Source of the DNA: an uncultured Sphingomonadaceae bacterium
GTDB taxonomy: Bacteria; Pseudomonadota; Alphaproteobacteria; Sphingomonadales; Sphingomonadaceae
Length of the DNA: 64,000 bases
Assembly (NCBI GenBank): GCA_947494305.1
Contig: CANLUL010000001.1
Coordinates: forward strand, 1,054,001 to 1,118,000
Direction of reading: 5' to 3'
Shown: positions 28,301 to 36,696 of the stretch, in pieces
How positions within the stretch are numbered: position 1 is the first letter of the stretch
How the letters are laid out: the number at the start of each line of letters is the position of its first letter
Made by a program: the position numbers and the translations under genes
Notes under the pieces: generated by a model
The model's database searches: none
Told to the model about the DNA's origin: nothing
Seen by the model: the letters and a program-made list of their open reading frames with translations, nothing else

Positions 28301-28426
28301 ATTTATGCCACTCCAGTCATGAAGGGTGGAGAACTCTCTTTCTTCGGTCGCGCTGAATATGACAGTTCAGCTCAGGGGGACGTTAACCAAATTATAGCAG
28401 GTGGAATGCTAAGCCTATCATTCTAG
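25328..28426 (+). CDS. Autotransporter subtilisin-like serine protease with N-terminal heptad repeats
   Basis: A 1032-residue secreted protein. Signal peptide (residues 1-27, ending TATANA-Q), then 15 heptads of the form G-x-I/V-D-P-F-x (about 70-174), a linker, a peptidase S8 domain with Asp324 (IGILDG), His350 (GGHGVGVAS), Asn447 (AAGND) and Ser530 (SGTSFAAP), and a C-terminal barrel of about 300 residues ending SLSF. GTG start; an overlapping ATG at 25315 is out of frame. It probably displays or releases a protease at the cell surface. Substrate unknown; His is followed by Gly-Val rather than the usual Gly-Thr. Confidence 0.88.
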   Translation: MKRSTNTRASLLAATAIFLGSTATANAQVVQPFPDQSAEQTQANNVFGQTEANTYRLTNPDDRIITTMGGSINPFSGNIDPFSGNIDPFGGSIDPFGGSIDPFGGDIDPFAGNIDPFGGNLNPFHGEVRALWGSIDPFGGNVDPFGGDIDPFAGNVDPFYGEIDPNKGNIDPVSGLELPNYLEINKFWHDFGSTWRQVNKLIIDANESGLTYASYLEIQSLGNALISKTEGAWGEAVSAREGKSIKAKLLNPLFAKFGVSTSNPIGLVNLTRGQRAQLVSELFDGLMDYTGFDHVDHWMKTINWNPELTKIQGSGADSVIGILDGSIVDDPEFQENVFNSGGYTSHVGGHGVGVASLILAKQDGRGVMGIAPNASVATYNPFDHSGTSSWSDIRDGIVSLKQSNASVVNMSLGIKGWTLHPEWNNVFNDAAVRKVANSTVFVIAAGNDGSTQTENIEWKKNLDTGLIVVGAVDALGNISKISNKPGTACFAEKGECTEGSYLRDIFLVAPGELLLVNDGNGGLVRRSGTSFAAPLVSGAITLLHDRWPWLAKEPEATVKIILSTARDLGEEGVDNVYGHGLLDVEASQSPLVFDDLAIYEHKGGKKTKRLAADLKNAGAGDTWNTEGVFLTLFENIGKTHRDFAVPFSDSLIGQKTSANGSPEYFQSYITKRFKKWAKGPSINNGSKSKGFSDVASYENPKTEGWSFGFSMSSPANFTANGGRQGDVPHSAFKFSNDDAGMSFHAGYGQGSIALLNQNSFGLTSDYNANNGGLNPVLGLASGGGFMDAEFKVAKNTKIAFGITNRNLSHENNFELTQAERTRLRGADDYEASAFNFRLSHKPSTNTNVSVSFAMLKEKDGLLGVQSAIDNDLQHGSNSKTATVSGSIDLPKGFSFGASATVGTTNSNGDQDQNLRTRGGIMSSAFAISMSKQGIMGKSDQFRLSVSQPLHIESGRLEYSSVEVINRQTGEIGSVTRSFGIADEGRRFNAEFIYATPVMKGGELSFFGRAEYDSSAQGDVNQIIAGGMLSLSF
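25535..25849 (+). repeat. Fifteen tandem 21-bp units coding heptads G-x-I-D-P-F-x
   Basis: Fifteen consecutive seven-residue units run from residue 70 to 174 of the S8 autotransporter. The core is I/V-D-P-F with Gly at position 1; unit 9 (GEVRALW) and units 14-15 (GEIDPNK, GNIDPVS) are degenerate. DNA units differ at many wobble positions, so the array is under protein-level selection and not a recent slip duplication, apart from near-identical neighbours at about 25550-25630. Confidence 0.9.
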
Positions 28427-28502
28427 GTAACTTTATCAGAAACCAAAAGAATGCATCTTTTGATATCGATAGAGATTTGCTCATATATGGAGGCAAATTG
28501 GC

Positions 28503-31148
28503 GTGAAAGGGAGATTGCTAGCTTTTTTATTTGCCGGCTCGCTGTGCGCCTCGAATCCTGCTCTCCTCGCGCAGTCTTCGGATAGTAGCCCGCAATCTTC
28601 TTTTGATGCGGAAATTGGCGCCACGAAATCTTCGATGATGTCGGATCCCGCTGCTGCCTTGCAGTCAGCAAAAAAAGCCGCTCAAATTGCAAAAGACCTA
28701 CCCGCCAAAGAAGCCGTTTTGGCAAAAGTGACTAGCCAATGGCTTGAGGGTGAAGCACTAACGCGACTTAACAAAGCTCCGCTGGCAGAACCCATTATTT
28801 CTGAAGCATTGGAGACTGTAGAAACAACAGATCCTGACAGCAAATTACATGCTGACCTTCTGAAATCAAAAGCCGCAATTGTCAGTAAGATCGGCAAAGT
28901 TGAAGATGCTTTGTCAATTTTGCACAAAGCATATCGAAAATATGAAGGACTGGGCGAGAAACGTAGTCAGGCGATTATCCTGCACAACATCGGATCCATC
29001 TACTACGAAGCCGGCGATTATGCTCGTGTTCTCAAATACTATGATCAGGCCAAATCCGTATATGGTGATGACCCAGCACTAAACCTGTCTGCCTTTAACA
29101 ATCGCGGTAACGCATTGCGCGATATGGGAAGGTTCGTTGAAGCTGAGCAGCAATATCAAGCAGCCCTATCCATTGCCACGGACATGGAAAGCCCTCTTTT
29201 GCAAACCCGAATTTTGAACAACATCGCTTTTGCTCAATTTTCTCAGAAACATTTTCTTCAAGCAGATGCAACAGCCGTACAAGGTTTAAGAATAGTCAGC
29301 GGTGCCGCCACGGACTGGGAACCATTTCTATGGGGCACCCGCGCACAAGTGGCTCTTGCGCAAAACCAGCTGGGCAAAGCAGAGAATTTCATTCAAAAAA
29401 CATTCGAAAAAGTTGAACTTAACAGTTCAACAATGGAATTTCGCGATTATCACAAAGCCGCTTTTGATCTTTACAAAAAACAGGGAAATACGGCGAAAGC
29501 ACTGGCCCATCTTGAGGCTTATAAACGGTTGAGTGACAATAGTCGCGATCTAAAAGCTTCTACCAACGCATCACTTCTTGCCGCCCAATTTGACGACGCC
29601 AATCGCGAACTCAGAATTTCAAAGCTAGAAGCAACAGAGGCGCAACGCGAAATGGCGTTGTCCAAATCCGAAACCAAGTTGCGCTATATTACTCTGCTAC
29701 TCGTTTTCGCGGTAATCGTGATAAGCGGCATGATTTATTCAATATCGATCATAAGACGGCGGCGGCAGGAAATTAGCGAAGCGAATGAAAAGCTCTCGTA
29801 CACGGCAAAACATGACCTGTTAACTGGCTTAGCCAATCGTGGCCACTACCAAACATTGTTATCCGATGCGCTGAAAGCAGCAAAAACTAATGGATTGAGA
29901 TGTGCGATCATGCTCATCGACCTTGATCGATTTAAGGCGGTAAACGATACGCATGGACACGAGACTGGCGATCAATTGCTTTGCTTGGTTGCCGAACATC
30001 TTGTTGAAGTAGGCGGAAATCGAGCAACGGCAGTAAGGCTAGGCGGAGATGAATTCGCGCTCGTGATACCCGATTGTGGCCGTGAAGAAGAGCTTTCAAA
30101 AAAGGCGAACCGACTCATCGAAAAACTGAATGAAACACATTTGATAAATGGTACTTCAGTTAATATTGGAGCGACTATCGGGCTGGCCGTTGGATTGGAA
30201 GATGGCAGCACAGTTGCGCAATTGACGCGTAGCGCTGATCTTGCTCTGTATCACGGCAAAGATCTGGGCCGCGGTTGCGTTGTTCGATACCAGAAGTTCC
30301 TTCAACTTGAAGCCGATGAGCGCCATTTGCTGGAAGCAGACCTTAGAAACGCTCTTGTTGAAGGGGGGCTTTCCATTGCCTACCAATCTATCGTCGATGC
30401 AAGCAATCAAGATGTCGTCGCCTATGAAGCGCTGCTGCGTTGGGAGCATCCCACTCGAGGAATGATATCACCAGATATTTTCATACCGATTGCTGAGGAA
30501 GCCAGACTTATTAATCAGATTGGTTCCTGGGTTATTCGGTCGGCCTGCGCCGAAGCGAAAGCCTGGCCGAAACATGTAAGGCTATCGGTCAACGTCTCAG
30601 CTCTTCAGGTTGAAGGCGGCGGATTGGCAAACATCATTGTTGGTGCTTTAGCAGCCAGCGGCCTCAGCCCGGAACGGCTCGAATTAGAGGTAACCGAAAG
30701 TGTCTTCCTTGATAAACACGCAAATACCGATGAAGCATTAGAAGGCCTACGTTCGCTGGGCGTCGGGTTAGTCTTGGACGATTTTGGTACCGGTTATTCT
30801 TCACTGGGATACTTACGCCGCGCCAAATTCTCTTCCATCAAAATTGATAGAAGCTTTGTGTTGTCAGCGAGCGAGGGATCAAAGGATAGCTTGGCAATTA
30901 TTCGCGCCATCGTTTCAATGGCTGACGAACTTGGCATCAAAACAACCGCTGAGGGCATTGAAAGCGATCATGAGTTAAACCTGATGCGGGAATTAGGTTG
31001 CGCCCAGTTGCAAGGTTACTTCTTCTCACGGCCAGAAGCATCAGTCGAAAACGGACAAGAAGAAGACTGTGATAGCAACAATGTCGTTATAGTTGAAAAC
31101 AACACCGTGGAACATGAGCAAGATCGAAAATCGGGAACAAACGGTTAA
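28503..31148 (+). CDS. TPR-containing GGDEF-EAL protein (cyclic-di-GMP synthesis and breakdown)
   Basis: An 881-residue inner-membrane protein. Signal peptide (1-23), periplasmic TPR-like repeats (about 45-350), coiled coil (360-392), one membrane segment (395-415), GGDEF domain with intact GGDEF at 514-518, and EAL domain with EALLRW (642-647), ELEVTES and DDFGTGYSSL (759-768). No RxxD inhibitory site precedes GGDEF. Both catalytic motifs look active. The TPR region probably senses a periplasmic protein or peptide. GTG start with GGAGG at 28489. Follows the autotransporter on the same strand by 76 bases. Confidence 0.92.
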   Translation: MKGRLLAFLFAGSLCASNPALLAQSSDSSPQSSFDAEIGATKSSMMSDPAAALQSAKKAAQIAKDLPAKEAVLAKVTSQWLEGEALTRLNKAPLAEPIISEALETVETTDPDSKLHADLLKSKAAIVSKIGKVEDALSILHKAYRKYEGLGEKRSQAIILHNIGSIYYEAGDYARVLKYYDQAKSVYGDDPALNLSAFNNRGNALRDMGRFVEAEQQYQAALSIATDMESPLLQTRILNNIAFAQFSQKHFLQADATAVQGLRIVSGAATDWEPFLWGTRAQVALAQNQLGKAENFIQKTFEKVELNSSTMEFRDYHKAAFDLYKKQGNTAKALAHLEAYKRLSDNSRDLKASTNASLLAAQFDDANRELRISKLEATEAQREMALSKSETKLRYITLLLVFAVIVISGMIYSISIIRRRRQEISEANEKLSYTAKHDLLTGLANRGHYQTLLSDALKAAKTNGLRCAIMLIDLDRFKAVNDTHGHETGDQLLCLVAEHLVEVGGNRATAVRLGGDEFALVIPDCGREEELSKKANRLIEKLNETHLINGTSVNIGATIGLAVGLEDGSTVAQLTRSADLALYHGKDLGRGCVVRYQKFLQLEADERHLLEADLRNALVEGGLSIAYQSIVDASNQDVVAYEALLRWEHPTRGMISPDIFIPIAEEARLINQIGSWVIRSACAEAKAWPKHVRLSVNVSALQVEGGGLANIIVGALAASGLSPERLELEVTESVFLDKHANTDEALEGLRSLGVGLVLDDFGTGYSSLGYLRRAKFSSIKIDRSFVLSASEGSKDSLAIIRAIVSMADELGIKTTAEGIESDHELNLMRELGCAQLQGYFFSRPEASVENGQEEDCDSNNVVIVENNTVEHEQDRKSGTNG

Positions 31149-31429
31149 ACTCGAAGGTAGTGACGCCTGACGAAAGAATAATGACTTGTGTGACTTGGCG
31201 CAAATCGAACGAATTACTGGCAACGCTACCTGTAATCATTACGTATCCTTTTAATTTGTCTCATTGAGATTCCCCTACTTTGGTTCATAATCGACGAATA
31301 CAGTTCCCGTGCCAGTCATATCTTTAATGCTTCTGGAATACTTTAAACTAGTGTATTGAAGCTACTAAACACCTAAATGAGGAAACATAAGCAGACAACT
31401 GGGCATTTAAAAGTAAGAGGAACACAGGC

Positions 31430-32179
31430 ATGAAAAGTCTTATATTGATCACCTCAATGTGTGGGCTGCTCGGTGCAGTCGCAATGGCGCAGACTTCGTC
31501 AACCCAGCAAAACCAACAGGCTCAGAACTCCCAACAACAGTCACAGCAGGGAGGTCAACAGTCACAAAACCCTCTGCAACAAGGCCAAACTCAGCAACAA
31601 CAATCTAAGCCAGTAAAAATTCGCCCTGTTCGAGTGGGCAAGACTCCTACTCGTATTCGGCCAACCAAAGTTGCTCCGCCTAAGACAAAGACAATCAAAA
31701 CACCCATAGGTGTGAAGCGAACCACCGTCGGCGTGCCCTATTCAGTGCCTAACCGGACAATACCTCTTCAACACCAAAATTATTTGTCTCGCTTCGAACC
31801 CGGCACACCTGATCTGGATGGCGATGGACAGCGCGCAGTCCAGGATATTGATGCCATTTTGGGTGGAGGCAGAGATTGTGATGACAAGAATCCAAACCGC
31901 TATGTCAACAATACCGAAGTAGCTGATTTTCAGGGCAATGATGAAGACTGCGATCCAAGCACTATCGGTAAAATGGATCGTGACGGTGACGGATATACAG
32001 ACTGGCGGGTATGGAATGCTCCCTTTCAACCGACAGGCTGGGCAGTTTATGGTTTGGATTGTGATGATAGGCGGCGTGGCGTAAACCCCGGCGTACCTGA
32101 AATTCCAGGAAATGGGCTAGATGACAATTGTGACGGCGACGTAGACTATGATGATAGTTGGCCATCACGTTCGAAGTAA
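31430..32179 (+). CDS. Secreted Gln-rich protein with MopE-like calcium-binding motifs
   Basis: A 249-residue exported protein: signal peptide (1-20, ending AMAQ), a Gln/Ser/Asn-rich low-complexity stretch (about 21-62), a basic Lys/Arg/Pro/Thr-rich segment (63-110), and a C-terminal acidic part with DLDGDGQ, GRDCDDKNP, DEDCDP, DRDGDGY, LDCDDRRRGVNPGVPEIPGN and DDNCDGDVD. These match the putative metal-binding (MopE-type) repeat in which Asp-rich loops bind Ca2+ and paired Cys bond. Copper binding is known for MopE itself but cannot be inferred here. SD AAGAGGAAC upstream. Confidence 0.78.
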   Translation: MKSLILITSMCGLLGAVAMAQTSSTQQNQQAQNSQQQSQQGGQQSQNPLQQGQTQQQQSKPVKIRPVRVGKTPTRIRPTKVAPPKTKTIKTPIGVKRTTVGVPYSVPNRTIPLQHQNYLSRFEPGTPDLDGDGQRAVQDIDAILGGGRDCDDKNPNRYVNNTEVADFQGNDEDCDPSTIGKMDRDGDGYTDWRVWNAPFQPTGWAVYGLDCDDRRRGVNPGVPEIPGNGLDDNCDGDVDYDDSWPSRSK

Positions 32180-32372
32180 GGATTGTTGTAATATCGCGAT
32201 CACTACCTAGCCGCGCGATTTACCAAGAGCCAGCAAGTCAACGCGGTATTTCTCATAGAAACAGCCACGAAGATCGTTTTTGCTACACTATGACTTTTTG
32301 TTGACCATTGGACGTTCGTTCAAAGGAAACGAATTCCTGAACAGCTGTGTAAAATTCATTTGAGATAAGGGA

Positions 32373-32462
32373 TGGAGGTGCGGGAGGGATTCGAACCCTC
32401 GGGACCCTTGCAGGCCCGCCAGTTTTCAAGACTGGAGCAATCGACCACTCTGCCACCGCACC
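32373..32462 (-). tRNA. tRNA-Ser (anticodon TGA)
   Basis: On the minus strand the gene begins GGTGCGG, has T8, a D arm GCAGAGTGGTCGATTGC, an anticodon arm CCAGTCTTGAAAACTGG with anticodon TGA, a long variable arm as in class II tRNAs, and the T arm GAGGGTTCGAATCCCTC. The acceptor 3' strand CCGCACC is followed by T and an encoded CCA. It reads UCN serine codons. The discriminator base would be U73, which is unusual for tRNA-Ser. Confidence 0.93.
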
Positions 32463-32801
32463 TCATCCAAGCGCCGCAGTAATCAGGGATTAACGGCAAC
32501 GCAAGTCAATATTTGCGAACGACACACGTTTTGAAATCTATCGCGCTGATAATAGCTGTGAAGCTCAGATCGGATGCTGTTATCGAAAGCCTACAAGTGA
32601 GCCAAAGGCTGGCTAAAGATTGTGAACCTGTTTGATTTGATCAACCCGTTTCATCACACTTTGCCCAAACATCCACCGGTCAGCAGTTTTCTTTCGCCAT
32701 CGACACTCGCTTATCGGTTGGGTAGTGGTTCTCATGCGACAGTGCGAGATTCCCCTGAGAGTCAGTTTGTGCAACAACATGGTTAAGAAGGGAAGATATT
32801 C
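32463..32801. other. Gene-free stretch between tRNA-Ser and the transglycosylase
   Basis: These 339 bases hold the promoter region of the divergent tRNA and of the lytic transglycosylase gene. A palindrome TTGATCAA lies at 32637-32644. AAGGGAAG just before the ATG at 32802 is the ribosome binding site. I see no further gene or convincing RNA. Confidence 0.5.
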
Positions 32802-33842
32802 ATGCGTATTATGACCGCAATCGCCTGTAGTGCTTTTGCATTTCTTGCTCTGCCAATGAACAGTAGTTTCAGTGAGGCACAAGCTCAAACTCCAACAGGT
32901 TTTCAAAACTATCTGATGGAGGTGCGCACAAAGGCGCTAAATGAGGGTGTCAGTGCGCGAACATTAGATCGCGTTCTTCCCAGCTTAACCTATAACGCTC
33001 GCGTTGTGCGATTGGATCGATCACAACCAGGTGGAGCGCCAAATACCAAAATCCCTCCTTTTGCTCCCTATAAGCGGAAGCATGTCACTCAGGTGCGGAT
33101 AAATAATGGAAAGGCAACTTATAAACGGTTGTCTGGAAAATTGGCGCAGATTGAGCGCGATACTGGTGTTCCGTCGGGGATCATGATGGCGATTTATGGA
33201 AAGGAATCGAACTATGGTTCCTTTACCGGGAATTTCGATATTCCGCGCGCATTGGCAACGCTGGCTTATGAGGGCAGGCGGCGTTCACTTTTTGAAGGTG
33301 AATTGCTCGCTGCTTTAAAAATGATCGACAACGGTGTTTCGCAATCGGCAATGACCGGCAGCTGGGCAGGCGCGATGGGCAAGCCGCAGTTTCTGCCATC
33401 GGTTTATCTTCGATTGGCGAAAGATGGCAATGGTGATGGCTATGCCGACATATGGAATAACGAACATGATGCCATGGCTTCGATCGCGAACTATTTCGTA
33501 AATGCTGGATGGCGTAGGGGAGAAACTTGGGGCGTTGCTGTTTCAGTGCCCAATTCATTGAATAGGGCCGCAATCAAAAACAAAACTAAGGCAACGCGCT
33601 GTCCGCGTGTCCATGAGCGCCATAGCCAGTGGAAAACTATGGCGGAGTGGCGTGCGCTTGGCGTCAAGGCAGCCACATGGCGCAAACTAGGCGATGATAC
33701 TTTGGCGACGTTGCTGGAACCCGATGGGGCAGGCAACCGTGCCTATCTACTTACCAGCAATTATCGGGTTATATTGGACTATAATTGTTCGAATTTTTAT
33801 GGGTTAACAGTGGGGTTACTGGCCGATGCAATACGCAGTTAA
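32802..33842 (+). CDS. Lytic murein transglycosylase, MltB type
   Basis: A 346-residue periplasmic enzyme that cleaves peptidoglycan glycan strands to form 1,6-anhydro ends. Signal peptide 1-29 (cleavage near AQAQ-T, no lipobox). Catalytic Glu135 is in AIYGKESNYGSF, followed by FDIPRALATLAYEGRR and GSWAGAMGKPQFLPS, the MltB-family markers; GNGDGYADIWN resembles the family's calcium loop. Length typical. The stop overlaps the rlpA start by 17 bases. Confidence 0.92.
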   Translation: MRIMTAIACSAFAFLALPMNSSFSEAQAQTPTGFQNYLMEVRTKALNEGVSARTLDRVLPSLTYNARVVRLDRSQPGGAPNTKIPPFAPYKRKHVTQVRINNGKATYKRLSGKLAQIERDTGVPSGIMMAIYGKESNYGSFTGNFDIPRALATLAYEGRRRSLFEGELLAALKMIDNGVSQSAMTGSWAGAMGKPQFLPSVYLRLAKDGNGDGYADIWNNEHDAMASIANYFVNAGWRRGETWGVAVSVPNSLNRAAIKNKTKATRCPRVHERHSQWKTMAEWRALGVKAATWRKLGDDTLATLLEPDGAGNRAYLLTSNYRVILDYNCSNFYGLTVGLLADAIRS

Positions 33843-34866
33843 ACTAGCAGTCGCTTCAATATCGATATTGGCACTATCCGCATGTGGTGCGTCTAAACAA
33901 TGGGGGAAATATGACGATGATCCGTCAGGACCAATCGCCGAGCTACCGTCAGCACCATCGGGAACGGCTGCGGTATCGGATTTTCCTCAGAAAATTGGCG
34001 AACCTTATCAGATAGGCGGTAAGACCTATACGCCAGAGGATGTTTCCAGTTATGATCAAGTGGGCTATGCTAGCTGGTACGGTCAAGAATTGGCAGGCAA
34101 TCCAACCGCCAATGGGGAACGGTTTAATCCAAACGGTATTTCCGCAGCTCATAAAACGCTGCCACTTCCCACCTACGTCCAAGTGACCGCACTCGATACA
34201 GGTCGCACCATTCTTGTTCGCGTCAATGATCGTGGCCCATTTTCCAACGATAGGTTGATTGATCTGTCCTTTGGGGCCGCCAAGCAGCTTGGTATAGATA
34301 GGCAAGGCGTCGCTGGTGTTCGCGTTCGTAAGGTAAATCCAAACGAGCAAGAACGTGCAGCGTTAAGATCAGGGGCGCAGATTGCGGAACGTATTGCGAC
34401 GCCCGATAGTCTGCTGAACATTTTGAGGAAGAATCTTGCGAAACTTCCAACACCAGTAGCGCCAATCAGGCAGACCGCCAGCTCTGGAAATCCTAGAATT
34501 CCGTCTAGCGGAAACATCGGCTCAACATATGTCCCACCTTCTGTTCCGCAGGGATCAACTGGAACACGAGATGGCCGGTTTGTTGTTGAGGGTGGAGCCA
34601 TGGCCAAGCCCGTTCGAACAAGACCTCGTCAAAATGCTGTAAGCGGCTCAGGAAACTATGTTGTCCAAGTGGCGGCATTTAGCAGCAAGAGTCGTGCTGA
34701 TACTCTAGCCAATAAAATTGGGGCAAAGGTTATGCCTGATCAAACACGTCAGATTTGGCGGGTTCGCTATGGACCCTATGCCAATCAAAATGCCGCACAA
34801 GGCGGGTTGGCACAAGCCAAACAACGGGGCTATAGCGGCGCAAGAATCCTTCGTGCCGACAAGTAG
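33826..34866 (+). CDS. rlpA: RlpA-like septal lytic transglycosylase lipoprotein with SPOR domain
   Basis: A 346-residue lipoprotein: lipobox ALSAC with Cys20, a double-psi beta-barrel domain (GYASWYGQELAGNPTANGER ... RVNDRGPF) and a C-terminal SPOR domain (about 270-346, starting NYVVQVAAFSSKSRA). RlpA cuts glycan lacking stem peptides at the division septum, where SPOR recruits it. The start lies 17 bases inside the previous gene, in another frame. It precedes dacA by 39 bases, forming a peptidoglycan gene group. Confidence 0.92.
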   Translation: MQYAVKLAVASISILALSACGASKQWGKYDDDPSGPIAELPSAPSGTAAVSDFPQKIGEPYQIGGKTYTPEDVSSYDQVGYASWYGQELAGNPTANGERFNPNGISAAHKTLPLPTYVQVTALDTGRTILVRVNDRGPFSNDRLIDLSFGAAKQLGIDRQGVAGVRVRKVNPNEQERAALRSGAQIAERIATPDSLLNILRKNLAKLPTPVAPIRQTASSGNPRIPSSGNIGSTYVPPSVPQGSTGTRDGRFVVEGGAMAKPVRTRPRQNAVSGSGNYVVQVAAFSSKSRADTLANKIGAKVMPDQTRQIWRVRYGPYANQNAAQGGLAQAKQRGYSGARILRADK

Positions 34867-34905
34867 GCATCAGAATCTATAACCTAGTCTAGAAAACGGA
34901 ACTAA

Positions 34906-36066
34906 ATGAACAGATTTGCCTTGGCTTCATTGCCTCTCATTGCAGTCACTACGGCAGCTTTAGCCGCACCAATATATGAGTCTTCCGCTCCAATCGCTTA
35001 TATGACGGATCTGTCATCCGGTGCGGTGTTGTTCGAAAAAGATGCTGATCGACAGATTCCACCGGCCTCAATGGCAAAGATGATGACTGTCTATGTTGCT
35101 TTTGATCAAATCAAACGGGGTAAAATAGAACTTGATCAATCCGTTGATATTCAAAGATCAACTTGGGAAAAGTGGAAGGGGCAGGGTTCCACCATGTTCC
35201 TGATGCCCGATGATAAGCCCACCATTAAAGATCTGTTACATGGCGTCATAACGTTATCCGGCAATGACGCCAGTGTCGTCCTGTCTGAAACAATTGGCGG
35301 CACAGAAGAAAATTTCGCCGACATAATGACCAAGACCGCAAAACGCATCGGGATGAAAAATAGTCGATTTGGCAACAGCACCGGTTGGCCTGATGAAGGT
35401 AAGACTTTGGTCACGGCCCGCGATCTTGGGATATTGGGCGCGCGACTTTCCAATGATTTTCCAGAACTCTATAAAAGCTTTTTTGGCCTCAAAGAATTTA
35501 CTTGGGGCAAAACCAATAGCGGTCAACCCATTACACAACCCAATCGCAATCCACTGCTTGGGAAAATCAAAGGTGCCGATGGCCTGAAAACAGGTCATAC
35601 GGAAGAAGCTGGATTTGGCTTTACCGGATCTGTCGAACAAGATGGAAGGCGTATCGTATCCGTCCTTGCGGGACTGGATAGTTCCGGTAACCGTATCTCG
35701 GAAAGCGTTCGATTTATGAACTGGGGCTTCAATGCCTGGGAACCCAAGAAATTGTTTGCAAAAGGAACAAAACTACAAACCGCCGAAGTCCAATTGGGTG
35801 ACAGCAGTTCCGTTGGACTAATAGCGGCAAAGGATTTATTTGTGACTTTACCGAAGGGTTCAAATCCCAAAATCTCCACCGTGGTGCGTTATAACGGGCC
35901 GATACGAGCGCCGATCGCCGAAGGACAGGAAATTGCAAAACTGGTGATTACAACATCAGAGACAGGCGAGCAAATCGTTCCTCTCGTTGCTTCTGAAGCA
36001 GTAGACGAAGCTGGTTTCTTCAATCGAGTTTGGGCCGGCCTAAAATCTCTTTTCGGGCTAGCGTGA
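34906..36066 (+). CDS. dacA: D-alanyl-D-alanine carboxypeptidase (PBP5/6 family)
   Basis: Trims the terminal D-Ala of peptidoglycan stem peptides. The 386 residues have a signal peptide (1-20), catalytic Ser55 and Lys58 (SMAK), Ser118-Gly-Asn120, and Lys228-Thr-Gly230; a PBP5-like C-terminal domain and an amphipathic terminal helix (RVWAGLKSLFGLA) anchor it to the membrane. Its TGA overlaps the GTG start of tmk. Confidence 0.95.
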   Translation: MNRFALASLPLIAVTTAALAAPIYESSAPIAYMTDLSSGAVLFEKDADRQIPPASMAKMMTVYVAFDQIKRGKIELDQSVDIQRSTWEKWKGQGSTMFLMPDDKPTIKDLLHGVITLSGNDASVVLSETIGGTEENFADIMTKTAKRIGMKNSRFGNSTGWPDEGKTLVTARDLGILGARLSNDFPELYKSFFGLKEFTWGKTNSGQPITQPNRNPLLGKIKGADGLKTGHTEEAGFGFTGSVEQDGRRIVSVLAGLDSSGNRISESVRFMNWGFNAWEPKKLFAKGTKLQTAEVQLGDSSSVGLIAAKDLFVTLPKGSNPKISTVVRYNGPIRAPIAEGQEIAKLVITTSETGEQIVPLVASEAVDEAGFFNRVWAGLKSLFGLA

Positions 36067-36689
36067 AGCGAGGGCGCTTCATAAGTCTTGAAGGCGGCGA
36101 GGGAACGGGCAAGTCCACTCAGGCGAAAGCGCTGGGAAAGGCTTTGGAACTTAGGGGCTTGCGCGTCCATTTAACCAGAGAGCCAGGCGGAACGACCGGC
36201 GCTGAAACAATCCGAGAATTACTGCTGTCTGGCCCAGAAGACCGTTGGAACATGCGAACCGAAGCCATGCTGTTTGCAGCGGCGAGAGCAGAACACTGCG
36301 CAAAACTTATCGAACCGGCATTGGCAAGCGGAGATTGGGTGATTAGTGATCGCTTCCTGGACAGCAGCCGCGCCTATCAAAGCGTGAGCGGAGTGTTGAG
36401 TGATTCTGATATTTTGGAATTGCATCGTATAGGTAGCGAAGATCTACTGCCAGATCGGACGTTTGTTCTCGATCTACCGGAAGAGGTTGCCACTAAACGG
36501 GCAGATGCACGGGACCGAGGAAATAGCGATCGAATTGGCGGGCGCGATAGTGGCTATCACAGTGCCGTCATGACGAATTTTAGGAACTATGCAGAATTTG
36601 AGCCTGAAAGGGTGCACCTAATCGATGCGTCTGTGTCGCCAGAAGAAATAACATCTAATATCCTCCGCGACTTAGAAGATTTGCTGTGA
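36063..36689 (+). CDS. tmk: Thymidylate kinase
   Basis: Phosphorylates dTMP to dTDP. The 208-residue protein has the P-loop GGEGTGKST (11-19), the DR[F/Y] substrate motif in SDRFLDSSRAYQ, and the LID region. GTG at 36063 overlaps the dacA stop (GTGA) and puts the P-loop at the usual distance from the N-terminus; a longer reading from 36030 lies inside dacA. It is followed at once by holB, as in many bacteria. Confidence 0.95.
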   Translation: MKRGRFISLEGGEGTGKSTQAKALGKALELRGLRVHLTREPGGTTGAETIRELLLSGPEDRWNMRTEAMLFAAARAEHCAKLIEPALASGDWVISDRFLDSSRAYQSVSGVLSDSDILELHRIGSEDLLPDRTFVLDLPEEVATKRADARDRGNSDRIGGRDSGYHSAVMTNFRNYAEFEPERVHLIDASVSPEEITSNILRDLEDLL

Positions 36690-36696
36690 TGACGGT

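Noticed and set aside
32315-32333. TTCGTT/AACGAA hairpin after tRNA-Ser as a terminator
   Set aside because: The stem is only six pairs and no T-run follows on the minus strand.
32632-32644. TTGAT and ATCAA half-sites as a second FNR box
   Set aside because: The half-sites are separated by three bases, not four, so it does not fit the consensus.
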